45,808 bases of DNA. Source: CAYRSS01 sp964426945 (GTDB lineage: Bacteria > Planctomycetota > Phycisphaerae > UBA1845). The notes under the pieces are model-generated. The model did not search any database and was not told where the DNA came from. It saw only the letters and a program-made list of their open reading frames with translations. A program made the position numbers and the translations under genes. Of this stretch, positions 38,898 through 45,808 are shown piece by piece. Location of the stretch: contig CAYRSS010000030.1 in the NCBI GenBank assembly GCA_964426945.1, forward strand, positions 1 through 45,808, read 5' to 3'. Positions within the stretch are counted from its first letter, which is position 1. Each line of letters opens with the position of its first letter.

Positions 38898-39604
38898 GGG
38901 GCGGCCGGCTCGCGCAGGAGCGACTCGACATCCGCCACGACCCGGGCCACCGCGTCGCCCGACATGCCGTCATGAAACGCGCGGATGCGGCCCTGGCGGT
39001 CGACCACGGCGAAGCTGGTGCCGTGGATGATCTGCGCGCCCGGCGCCGCCGGCTGCACGGCGGTGAGGAAGCCATCCTCCACAAGCGACTCGGTCGAGGA
39101 GCCGTCGAGCGTCGTCAGGAACAGCCACCGCTTCTCATCGGCCTGGTAGCGCTTCGCGTACTTTCGCAGGACGGGCGGGCGATCGGCCATCGGGTCGAGC
39201 GTGATCGACACCAGCTTCACCGAAGACGCGTGATGGCCGAGCTTGCCCTGGATGGCGCTCATGCGTGCCGAAAGGGTGGGACAGGGGCCGGTGCAGTCGG
39301 CAAAGAAGAACGCCGCGACCCACACCTGCCCGCGGAGGTCTTCGCTGGTGACGGTAGCGCCGCTGCGCTCGATGAGCGAGAAGGCCGGAGCGTCCTTGAG
39401 CACCGGCAGCGGCGTCGCCAGCTGTTCCGGGGCGGCGCCGCGGCGGTCCATGATGAACACGGTGAGCACGCACAGCGTCACGATCACAGGGCCCAGGAGA
39501 AACAGCTTGAGCCCCCACCACACCAGCCCGCCGCGCTGGGGCGGCAGGTCGCGCCCGGGCGCGTCGTTGACCTGCGGCGGATGAACAGTCGATTCGGTCT
39601 GCAT
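38894..39604 (-). CDS. SCO1/SenC copper chaperone
   Basis: This 236-residue protein has one N-terminal transmembrane helix (GLKLFLLGPVIVTLCVLTVF) and a periplasmic thioredoxin fold. The copper site is CTGPC (CxxxC, C104 and C108) with H194 in IIHGTSFAVVD. It delivers copper to the Cu(A) centre of cytochrome oxidase. It overlaps the DUF420 gene (ATGA) and follows the ABC permease. Confidence 0.93.
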   Translation of the reverse strand: MQTESTVHPPQVNDAPGRDLPPQRGGLVWWGLKLFLLGPVIVTLCVLTVFIMDRRGAAPEQLATPLPVLKDAPAFSLIERSGATVTSEDLRGQVWVAAFFFADCTGPCPTLSARMSAIQGKLGHHASSVKLVSITLDPMADRPPVLRKYAKRYQADEKRWLFLTTLDGSSTESLVEDGFLTAVQPAAPGAQIIHGTSFAVVDRQGRIRAFHDGMSGDAVARVVADVESLLREPAAP

Positions 39605-39630
39605 CAGCGATTCCCCCTGTCAGCCGACGG

Positions 39631-40425
39631 TCAGGCTTCGCGGGTGACGGCCCGCGTAACCAAGGCCGACATCAGTACGGCGAAGCCCGCCGTGACGGCC
39701 ACACACAACCCCGCCGAGGGCAGCCCCTCGAGCATCGCCGGATCGTCGTACAAGGCGTGACGCAGGCCCGCGACCCCGTAGGTCAGCGGGTTCACCGCCA
39801 CGATCCAGCGCACCCAACTCGACGCCCCCGCGGCCGGAAACAGCGCCCCAGAGAGCAGCCACATCGGAATCAGAAACAGGTTCATGATCGCATGGAACCC
39901 CTGCGTCGAGTCCATGCGCCACGCGATCAGAAGCCCCAGCGCGCTCAGGCCGACCGATGCCACGGCCAGCAGGCCAGCCGCTACGACGAGGGATCCTGCC
40001 GAGAACGGCACCCCCGCCAGCGGCGCGAGAAAGAGGAACACCGCCGCCTGCGCCAGGGCGAGGGTCGAACTGCCGAGCACCTTACCCATGACGATGGCCG
40101 AGCGGCCCACCGGCGCCGCGAGCACCGCCTGCAGGAACCCCTCGCGTCGGTCCTCAATCACCGAGATCGTAGCGAAGATCGCCGTGAAAAGCACGATGAG
40201 CATCGTCGTGCCGGGGAAGAAGTACTCGAGGTAGTCGACCTCCACGGCCTGCCCCGGAAGCCGGAAGGATGAGCCCAACCCCGAGCCGATCAGCAGCCAG
40301 AAAACTACCGGCGTCAGCAGGGCGCCGACCACCCGGCTGCGCTGGCGCAGAAACCGTACCACCTCGCGCCGCCACAAGGTCCCCGCCGCGAGCATCCAGG
40401 ATCCGGAAGGCGCCCCCGTGCTCAT
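39631..40425 (-). CDS. ABC-2 permease of the oxidase cluster
   Basis: This 264-residue membrane protein has six hydrophobic helices with ABC-2 character: VVGALLTPVVFWLLIGSGLG, EYFFPGTTMLIVLFTAIFATISVIEDRREGFLQAVLAAPV, and MWLLSGALFPA near the C-terminus. It pairs with the ATPase immediately upstream, whose stop it overlaps by 4 nt (40422-40425). The fixed place between ctaB and SCO suggests export or loading of something needed for oxidase assembly, but the substrate is unknown. Confidence 0.9.
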   Translation of the reverse strand: MSTGAPSGSWMLAAGTLWRREVVRFLRQRSRVVGALLTPVVFWLLIGSGLGSSFRLPGQAVEVDYLEYFFPGTTMLIVLFTAIFATISVIEDRREGFLQAVLAAPVGRSAIVMGKVLGSSTLALAQAAVFLFLAPLAGVPFSAGSLVVAAGLLAVASVGLSALGLLIAWRMDSTQGFHAIMNLFLIPMWLLSGALFPAAGASSWVRWIVAVNPLTYGVAGLRHALYDDPAMLEGLPSAGLCVAVTAGFAVLMSALVTRAVTREA

Positions 40426-41390
40426 CGGCCCCCTCCCCCGCGATGACGACGCGGCTTCGCGGTCTCCGCCGGCGGCGCGTCCGATTCAAGGTGTCGCCCC
40501 GTGAGGTGCACGAACACGTCGTCCAGCGTCGGTCGGCCGACCGTGACGCTGTCGACCCGCCCCGCGAAGGCGGCCAGCAGTTCCGGAAGGAGGCGCTGGG
40601 CGTCGGGGTGCTCGACGCACACGGCCCCGTTGACGATCGCCGCGCGCTGACCGAGGCGCCGCCCGACGTCGGCCGCGAGGGTTTCAGCGTCGCTGCCGCG
40701 AAGCGTGATCACGTCGCCGCCGAGACCGCTCTTCAGCGCCGCCGGCGCGTCGAAAGCAACAAGGCGCCCTTTGTCGAGCACGGCGACGCGCTCGCAGCGA
40801 TCGGCCTCGTCCATCAGGTGCGTCGTGAGCAGGACGGTGACGCCGTCCTTCGATACCAGTTGTGCCAGCGACTCCATCAGCTGGCCGCGCGCGGCGGGGT
40901 CGAGGCCGGTGCTCGGCTCGTCGAGCAGCAACACGCGCGGACGGTGGAGCAGGCTCTTGGCCAGCTCAGCCCGGCGCTTGAGGCCACCCGACAGCGTCTC
41001 GACGCGATCGGCCGCACGGTCGGCGACGCCCATGCGCCCCAGCCATTGGTTGCACGCGTCCGTCAGCTCGCGGCCTGAGAGGCCGTACAGCCGTCCCTGG
41101 TGACGCAGGTTTTCGGCGACGGTGAGCTTGCCGTCGAGGCTGGGATTCTGGAACACGATGCCGAGACGGCGGCGGACCTCGTCTCGCCGGGCGCGAACGT
41201 CGAAGCCGTCGATCCGCGCCTCCCCCGACGTGGGGGGCAGCAGCGTCGCCAGGATCCGAAAGAGCGTGGACTTTCCGCTGCCATTAGGGCCGAGCAGCGC
41301 ATACATCGCCCCGGCGGGCAGGTGCAGACTGACGTCGCGCAGCGCATCACGCGAGCCGTAGCGATGGGAGATTTCCCGAAGGTCAATCAT
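40422..41390 (-). CDS. ABC ATPase of the oxidase cluster
   Basis: This 322-residue ATPase has Walker A GPNGSGKST (34-42), Q-loop VFQNPSL, signature LSGGLKRR, Walker B VLLLDEPSTGLD and H-loop TTHLMDEAD. The C-terminal extension of about 100 residues after the nucleotide domain includes GRPTLDDVFVHLTG and a basic, Gly-rich tail. It energises the permease that follows. It lies 34 bases after ctaB on the same strand. Confidence 0.92.
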   Translation of the reverse strand: MIDLREISHRYGSRDALRDVSLHLPAGAMYALLGPNGSGKSTLFRILATLLPPTSGEARIDGFDVRARRDEVRRRLGIVFQNPSLDGKLTVAENLRHQGRLYGLSGRELTDACNQWLGRMGVADRAADRVETLSGGLKRRAELAKSLLHRPRVLLLDEPSTGLDPAARGQLMESLAQLVSKDGVTVLLTTHLMDEADRCERVAVLDKGRLVAFDAPAALKSGLGGDVITLRGSDAETLAADVGRRLGQRAAIVNGAVCVEHPDAQRLLPELLAAFAGRVDSVTVGRPTLDDVFVHLTGRHLESDAPPAETAKPRRHRGGGGR

Positions 41391-41424
41391 GAGACGAGTC
41401 GGCGCGGCGCGGGCCCGCGGCGAT

Positions 41425-42354
41425 TCATGCCCCGAGCTTGTCGAGGATCATGAACCCCAGAAGCAGCGGGAGGTACACCACCGAGGCAAGCACATGCCAC
41501 CGGGCCATGAGCGTTGTCTTGCGGCAGATGAAAGCGATGCCGCAGGCCAGGAAGCCCAGCCCCAGCAGGATCGCACCCATCGCGTAGAGCGCCCCCGCCT
41601 GCCCGTAAATCGCCGGCAGCAGGCTGGCAAACAGCAGCGCGACCGAGTGTGTCACCATTTCGAAGTCGGTCCGCGTACCTTCCTGATCGACCACGGGAAG
41701 CACGGGATAGCCGGCGCGGCCGTAGTCTTCGCGATAGAGCCAGGCGATCGCCAGGAAATGGGGAAGCTGCCAGAAGAACACGATGGCGAAGAGCAGCAGG
41801 CACTCAATCCCCAGCGAACCGCCCGCCGCCGTCCAGCCGATCACCGGCGGCATCGCCCCGGGGATCGCCCCCACCAGCACGCTGTAGGTGGTCACCCGCT
41901 TCAGTGGCGTGTACACGGCGACGTAGGTGACGAAAGTAAACGCGGCGCAGACGCCGGCGAGCGGGCCGACGCTCAGGGCCAGCAGCGCCACGCCCATCAC
42001 CGCGCTCGACACGCCGAATAGCAGCACTTCGCTCGAACCAAGCCGGCCCGAAGGCAGCGGGCGGCGGCGCGTCCGCTCCATCATTGCGTCGTAGTCAACC
42101 TCGATGAGCTGGTTGATGGCATTCGCGGCGGCGGCGACGAGGGCCGTCCCGGCGAGCGTGGCCAGCAGGCGGCCGACAAACGCCAACCCGTACTCCGCTG
42201 ACGGCGCGAGGCAGAAGCCCACGCCCGTCGCAATGAGCACGAGCACCGCGATTCGCGGCTTGGACAGCTCGACGAAGGCGGTCCAGCGCGGCTTCGCGAG
42301 GAGCTGCGCCTCGGTCGGGGCAGACGGGGCCGGGATGTCAACAAAGTCGCTCAT
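41425..42354 (-). CDS. ctaB: protoheme IX farnesyltransferase (heme O synthase)
   Basis: This 309-residue UbiA-family enzyme attaches a farnesyl group to heme B to give heme O. The Asp-rich motif NQLIEVDYDAMMERTRRRPLP (from N81) binds the diphosphate through Mg2+, and the second motif region is LYREDYGRAGYPVLP. About nine helices follow. It overlaps ctaA by 4 nt, so the two heme A pathway enzymes are coupled. Confidence 0.94.
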   Translation of the reverse strand: MSDFVDIPAPSAPTEAQLLAKPRWTAFVELSKPRIAVLVLIATGVGFCLAPSAEYGLAFVGRLLATLAGTALVAAAANAINQLIEVDYDAMMERTRRRPLPSGRLGSSEVLLFGVSSAVMGVALLALSVGPLAGVCAAFTFVTYVAVYTPLKRVTTYSVLVGAIPGAMPPVIGWTAAGGSLGIECLLLFAIVFFWQLPHFLAIAWLYREDYGRAGYPVLPVVDQEGTRTDFEMVTHSVALLFASLLPAIYGQAGALYAMGAILLGLGFLACGIAFICRKTTLMARWHVLASVVYLPLLLGFMILDKLGA

Positions 42355-43313
42355 GTCGTCGGCAGCGCCGCCGTGGCGGACGCCTCACGCGGGCACGCGA
42401 TCGCGGGAACCACGCGGTAGATCGAGACTGTCAACAGCAGGCTTGAAACCAGCACCAGCGCCCCGATAGCGACGTGGCCTGTCGGCACCAGCCAGCCCCA
42501 CACCCCCGACGAGGTCGCGGGGCCGAGCGTGACCAGCCACGAGGCTCCGCCGAGGATCAGTTGGAGCGCGGTGAGCATCCCGAGCAGCTTCGCCGGAAGC
42601 ACAACGAGCGGCTGACGGGGAAACTGGCCCACGACCCACATCGAGACCAGGCCGGCGAGCGAGATCACCACGATCGCCCAGAGCACATGCGCCACGAGCG
42701 CGTGCGAGCCGCCGAAGTGACGCAGGGCCGCGCCCATCACCAGTTGAAGGAAGACCGCTGCCGTCGTCCCCAGGCAGAGCCGGCGCAAAACGCCGCCGTT
42801 GACCGGAGGCGGAATTTGGGGCGTTGCCCGAGTCCAGGCGTCGGTCGCGGCCAGCGCCGCCGCGCACGCCAGGCAGAAGCAGACTTGGCCGAATACGCCG
42901 TGGATCATCGCCCACAGGGTCGAGACATACCAGACGCGCTTCCAGCCCATGACCCCCTGCGCAATGATCGCCAGGAGCACCAGCGGGCTGAGGATCCGCG
43001 AGGCGCGGCGACCGCTGCGCCAGGCGAGCACGGCAGAGACGATCGCGCTGAGGCCGACCGTCCAGCCGATCAGGCGGTGGCCGTGCTCCCAGAGCTTCTG
43101 CGGATCGTGTATCCAGTCTCCGCCGTCGGGGTTGAGCAGCGCACCGTTCGACAGCGGCGCATCCGGAAAGGCCATGCCCGCGTCCCGGCTGGTCACGCCG
43201 GCGCCGACGAAGATCAGCGGGAACACCAGCATCGCCGTGGCCCACGCCGCGCGGCGCAGCCAGGGCGACGAAGATCGGGCGTCATCGAGCAGATCGTGGG
43301 CTGGTGCGGTCAT
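42351..43313 (-). CDS. ctaA: heme A synthase (CtaA/COX15)
   Basis: This 320-residue, eight-helix protein oxidises heme O to heme A. Heme-ligand His sit in the expected paired helices: EHGHRLIGW (H77, H79), MIHGVFGQ (H138), HALVAHVLWA (H204, H209) and TGHVAIGALVL (H280). The extracytoplasmic loop SRDAGMAFPDAPLSNG is also typical. It lies 12 bases downstream of the small gene ending at 43326. Confidence 0.93.
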   Translation of the reverse strand: MTAPAHDLLDDARSSSPWLRRAAWATAMLVFPLIFVGAGVTSRDAGMAFPDAPLSNGALLNPDGGDWIHDPQKLWEHGHRLIGWTVGLSAIVSAVLAWRSGRRASRILSPLVLLAIIAQGVMGWKRVWYVSTLWAMIHGVFGQVCFCLACAAALAATDAWTRATPQIPPPVNGGVLRRLCLGTTAAVFLQLVMGAALRHFGGSHALVAHVLWAIVVISLAGLVSMWVVGQFPRQPLVVLPAKLLGMLTALQLILGGASWLVTLGPATSSGVWGWLVPTGHVAIGALVLVSSLLLTVSIYRVVPAIACPREASATAALPTT

Positions 43314-43325
43314 ATCAGCGGATGA

Positions 43326-43586
43326 TCACTCGCGATCGGCGGACGCGCCATCCAGGCGGGCGAGCCGCCGGCTGCGCACATACCAGAACAGACCGGTGCC
43401 GGCGACGAGCATCAGCAGGCAATAGGTGATCGCCCCCAGCACGACCACGCCGGCCACGGCGCCCTTGGCGATGTTGGACTCCGGATCACCGAAACAGGTG
43501 GCGCACGCCCGGGCGACCTGGGCTCCGGCGAGCATCACCGCGACGGCCAGCGCCGCGGGCATCAATCTGAATCGTCGCGTCATCAT
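43326..43586 (-). CDS. small exported CxxC membrane protein of the oxidase cluster
   Basis: This 86-residue protein is not in a family I recognise. It has a signal-like start (LMPAALAVAVMLAGAQVARA), then CATCFGDPESNIAKG with a CxxC at the membrane surface, one transmembrane helix (VAGVVVLGAITYCLLMLVAGTGLFWYV) and a basic cytoplasmic tail. The start overlaps the stop of the previous gene (TAATG), indicating coupling. The CxxC next to a signal suggests metal or thiol chemistry during oxidase assembly, which is inference. Start ATG at 43586; a second ATG follows directly. Confidence 0.75.
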   Translation of the reverse strand: MMTRRFRLMPAALAVAVMLAGAQVARACATCFGDPESNIAKGAVAGVVVLGAITYCLLMLVAGTGLFWYVRSRRLARLDGASADRE

Positions 43587-43795
43587 TACAGGTAGCTCAG
43601 GTGCTTGAGTTTCCGCAGGAACCACCGGCCGTAGACCAGCAGCCCCATGGCCATCGCCAGCGACCCCACCCCGAGCACGAGCATGTCGGCTCGATCGGGC
43701 GTACGCCGGTACTCCAGCAGTGCCCACGCGCCGAACGCGAGGCTCAGCATCGTGGTGATCGTTACGAACACGAGATGGAACGCCTTCAGCGACAT
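43586..43795 (-). CDS. small two-helix membrane protein of the oxidase cluster
   Basis: This 69-residue protein has two transmembrane helices (HLVFVTITTMLSLAFGAWALL and MLVLGVGSLAMAMGLLVYG) and a basic end (RWFLRKLKHLSYL). It lies 6 bases after subunit IV and overlaps the next small gene by 1 nt. Position and size suggest an accessory subunit or assembly factor. I do not recognise the family. Confidence 0.75.
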   Translation of the reverse strand: MSLKAFHLVFVTITTMLSLAFGAWALLEYRRTPDRADMLVLGVGSLAMAMGLLVYGRWFLRKLKHLSYL

Positions 43796-43801
43796 CAGAC
43801 C

Positions 43802-44119
43802 TCACGAGCCGATATGCATCGTGTCCGCGATCGTCAGCATGGGCACGACCATCAACACGGCGAAGAGCACGACGCAGATGATCAGCGTGATGTAGATGAT
43901 CTTCCGCTCCCACTTGAGGTGCATGAAGATCGCGGCGACGAGCGACGCCTTCACCAGGGCGATGGCCATGCCCAGGAGCATGTTGCCCGTGTGCGAGTCT
44001 GCCGCCCCTATGTGCAGGAACGACACCAGCACGGTCACGACCGTCAGCACGCCGAGGGCGGCGAAGATCCCGATGTACAGGCGTACGTGCTTGCTGATGT
44101 CCGAATGATCACCGGCCAT
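43802..44119 (-). CDS. cytochrome c oxidase subunit IV (CtaF-like)
   Basis: This 105-residue protein has three helices and the bacterial COX4 pattern: short hydrophilic start with HVRLYIGIFAALGVLTVVTVLVS, MLLGMAIALVKASLVAAIFMHLKWE, and IITLIICVVLF-type third helix. The VKASLVAAIFMHLKWE motif is characteristic. It probably stabilises the core oxidase. It is 39 bases after coxC. Confidence 0.92.
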   Translation of the reverse strand: MAGDHSDISKHVRLYIGIFAALGVLTVVTVLVSFLHIGAADSHTGNMLLGMAIALVKASLVAAIFMHLKWERKIIYITLIICVVLFAVLMVVPMLTIADTMHIGS

Positions 44120-44158
44120 GCCAGGCTCCCAAAGTCCGACGGCCTTCGCCGCCGCCGA

Positions 44159-45043
44159 CTACAGCAGGTAAAGCAGCGGAAACAGGAAGATCCACACGAG
44201 GTCGACGAAGTGCCAGTAGAGACCCGTGCACTCGATGCGATTCGTGTAGTACTCCGGATTCGTCTTCCACAACCGGGCCCCCGGGCCCAGGAAGTAGCCG
44301 ATCACGATGACGCCGCCGAGCACGTGCAGCCCGTGCAGGCCGGTCATCGTGAAGTAGGTCGCGTAGTAGTTGTGCAACTCCGGCGTCAGGCCGTGGCTGA
44401 TCTTCGGGGCGTACTCGAACACGAGCTTGATGACGAGAAACGCCAGAGCCAGGATGCCCGTCAGCAGCAGCCACATCCGCCCCTTGGCGAAGTTGCCCAT
44501 CTTGAGCGAAGCCCACGACAGGACCATCGTCACGCTGGAGGTAATGAGGATGAGTGTGTTGAGCGTGCCTATGGGCACGCTCAGGTGCGTCTGGGCCGGG
44601 CCGACGGGCCAGCCGATGAGCGAGCTGGGAACGAGGTCGCCCATGTGCACCGGGCCCAGCGTCGCCGTGTCAATGTCGGCGAGGCGGACCGCACCCATCG
44701 ACTGGTCGTAACTTCGGCCGCCGGTGAACTTCACGCCGGCAGCGGCGCCGAGGTACTCCGCCGACAACTTGACGCGGCCGTTGGCGGCATCCGCCAGCCA
44801 GGCCGGATCGACGACGTGGTGTCCGTCGGCCCCGGCGACGGTGTGCGGAATCGGCCCGCCACCGTGACCATCCGCCGACGGCGGAGACGGGGGCGACGTC
44901 ACGCGGAGGAGGATGTACGTCGAGAACAACGCTCCGAAGAGCATGACCTCCGACGCCAGGAAGAGCCAAAGGCCGAACTTGCCATTGTACACCCCGGTCA
45001 CGGGGTGCGGCTCGATCGTGTACGGCATCAATCCGGTAGACAC
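44159..45043 (-). CDS. coxC: cytochrome c oxidase subunit III with long insert
   Basis: This 294-residue protein has the subunit III helices KFGLWLFLASEVMLFGALFSTYILLR (22-47) and, after residue 155, PIGTLNTLILITSSVTMVLSW, then helices ending in the YWHFVDLVWIFLFPLLYLL tail. Between the first and second helix is a hydrophilic insert of about 100 residues (50-154) rich in Gly, His and Pro that is absent from ordinary subunit III. It lies 12 bases downstream of coxA. Subunit III supports proton uptake and oxidase stability. Confidence 0.92.
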   Translation of the reverse strand: MSTGLMPYTIEPHPVTGVYNGKFGLWLFLASEVMLFGALFSTYILLRVTSPPSPPSADGHGGGPIPHTVAGADGHHVVDPAWLADAANGRVKLSAEYLGAAAGVKFTGGRSYDQSMGAVRLADIDTATLGPVHMGDLVPSSLIGWPVGPAQTHLSVPIGTLNTLILITSSVTMVLSWASLKMGNFAKGRMWLLLTGILALAFLVIKLVFEYAPKISHGLTPELHNYYATYFTMTGLHGLHVLGGVIVIGYFLGPGARLWKTNPEYYTNRIECTGLYWHFVDLVWIFLFPLLYLL

Positions 45044-45055
45044 TCGCTTGCTCTC

Positions 45056-45808
45056 CTAGGCAACGAATTGCGGGCTGAAGTCCGCCTTCGCGCCGGGCTG
45101 GCTGTATTCGTAGGGACCGCGGTAGACCACCGGATCGGCGGTGAAGTTGCCATGCGGCGGCGGCGAAGGCGCGGCCCATTCGAGGGTCGTCGCCTCCCAC
45201 GGATTCTCAGCGACCTTCCGCCCCGTACGCAGGCTCATGAAGAAGTTGATGATGAACGGGATCTGAGCGACGAACAGCCCCCAGGCGCCCCACGACGACA
45301 TCTTCGTCAGCGAGTGGACCTGAGAGGAGATGTCGTACGCCGTCGGGTCAAAGCCGCGACGAAGCCCGCCCGCCATGCCCACAAAGAACATGGGCATGAA
45401 CACGGCGTTCATGAAGATGAACGACAGGAAGAAGTGGAGCTTGCCCAGCCCCTCGCTCATCTTCCGGCCGGTCGCCTTCGGGTACCAGTAGTAGATCCCC
45501 GCGAAGATCGCAAAGAGCGTCCCCGGCGCGACCACGTAATGGAAGTGACCGATGACGTAGTACGTGTCGTGCAGGTGGATGTCCGACGCGGGCAGACCCA
45601 GCGGCAGACCCGTCAGGCCGCCGATGCCGAACATCGGCAGGAAGCCGAGCGCGAAGAGCATCGGCGTCGTGAAACGGATCGAGCTGCCGTAGAGGCTGAT
45701 CAGCAGGCAGGTCAGGATGATGACCGACGGGATCGAGATGATCATCGTCGTGGTCGCGAAGAAGGTGCTGATCTTGTCGCCCATGCCCGTCATGAACATG
45801 TGGTGGGC
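45056..45808 (-). CDS. coxA: cytochrome c oxidase subunit I, C-terminal part (truncated by window edge)
   Basis: The frame runs to the last base, so the N-terminal half is outside. The first visible residues are AHHMFMTGM, whose two His are Cu(B) ligands. HDTYYVIGHFHYV follows, with the His ligands of heme a3 and heme a. The remaining helices and the hydrophilic C-terminus complete a standard A-type heme-copper oxidase subunit I, which reduces oxygen to water and pumps protons. coxC follows after 12 bases. Confidence 0.96.
   Translation of the reverse strand, partial: AHHMFMTGMGDKISTFFATTTMIISIPSVIILTCLLISLYGSSIRFTTPMLFALGFLPMFGIGGLTGLPLGLPASDIHLHDTYYVIGHFHYVVAPGTLFAIFAGIYYWYPKATGRKMSEGLGKLHFFLSFIFMNAVFMPMFFVGMAGGLRRGFDPTAYDISSQVHSLTKMSSWGAWGLFVAQIPFIINFFMSLRTGRKVAENPWEATTLEWAAPSPPPHGNFTADPVVYRGPYEYSQPGAKADFSPQFVA

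Overview
The window looks like chromosomal DNA of a planctomycete, most likely from the Phycisphaerae side of the phylum. The reasons are high GC, many secreted proteins with dockerin or EF-hand calcium loops, Cys-rich 'GACC' repeats, a giant FG-GAP/ASPIC-UnbV protein, an EpsI-like protein beside a very long TPR protein, and a large RHS protein. The placement rests on recognised families only; there is no rRNA in the window.

Layout. 1-3.3 kb: the 3' end of an RHS/polymorphic-toxin gene with a lower-GC toxin tip, an overlapping candidate immunity gene, and a displaced copy of an RHS core fragment. 3.3-7.6 kb: initiator tRNA-Met, a GT2-DUF2062 fusion, a divergent ABC-2 exporter pair, rnpA and tRNA-Asp. 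7.7-12.3 kb: a secreted Cys-rich dockerin protein and two overlapping CNNM/CorC-type membrane proteins. 12.4-18.9 kb: a 1551-residue TPR protein, an EpsI-like protein and a PglD/NeuD-like acetyltransferase. 19-25.7 kb: a very large FG-GAP/ASPIC protein and a secreted propeller-amidohydrolase. 26.3-38.4 kb: a beta-helix/dockerin protein, a Tat-exported superoxide dismutase, dprA, rsmJ, an ACT protein, a flavin reductase, prfA, rpmE, an asparagine synthase, a TPR lipoprotein and a stand-alone LigD-type phosphoesterase domain. 38.4 kb to the end: an eleven-gene minus-strand cytochrome c oxidase and heme A assembly cluster (DUF420, SCO, an ABC pair, ctaB, ctaA, two small membrane proteins, subunits IV and III, and partial subunit I).

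Main discovery candidate. The ASPIC/UnbV protein at 18964-22119 is split only by one in-frame TGA (20296-20298). Six FG-GAP calcium loops lie before it, and the seventh loop, the ASPIC/UnbV domain and a thioredoxin-like WCAPC domain lie after it. Directly 3' of the UGA is a hairpin with a 17-nt upper stem-loop and an apical GGUC, almost exactly where the E. coli fdhF bacterial SECIS has one. I therefore annotate it as a 1051-residue selenoprotein with Sec608. Secondary points of interest are the EF-hand insert in the RHS core, the toxin/immunity tip with silent cassette, a dockerin pair that appears to be inserted inside a Cys repeat, and two small uncharacterised membrane proteins in the oxidase cluster.
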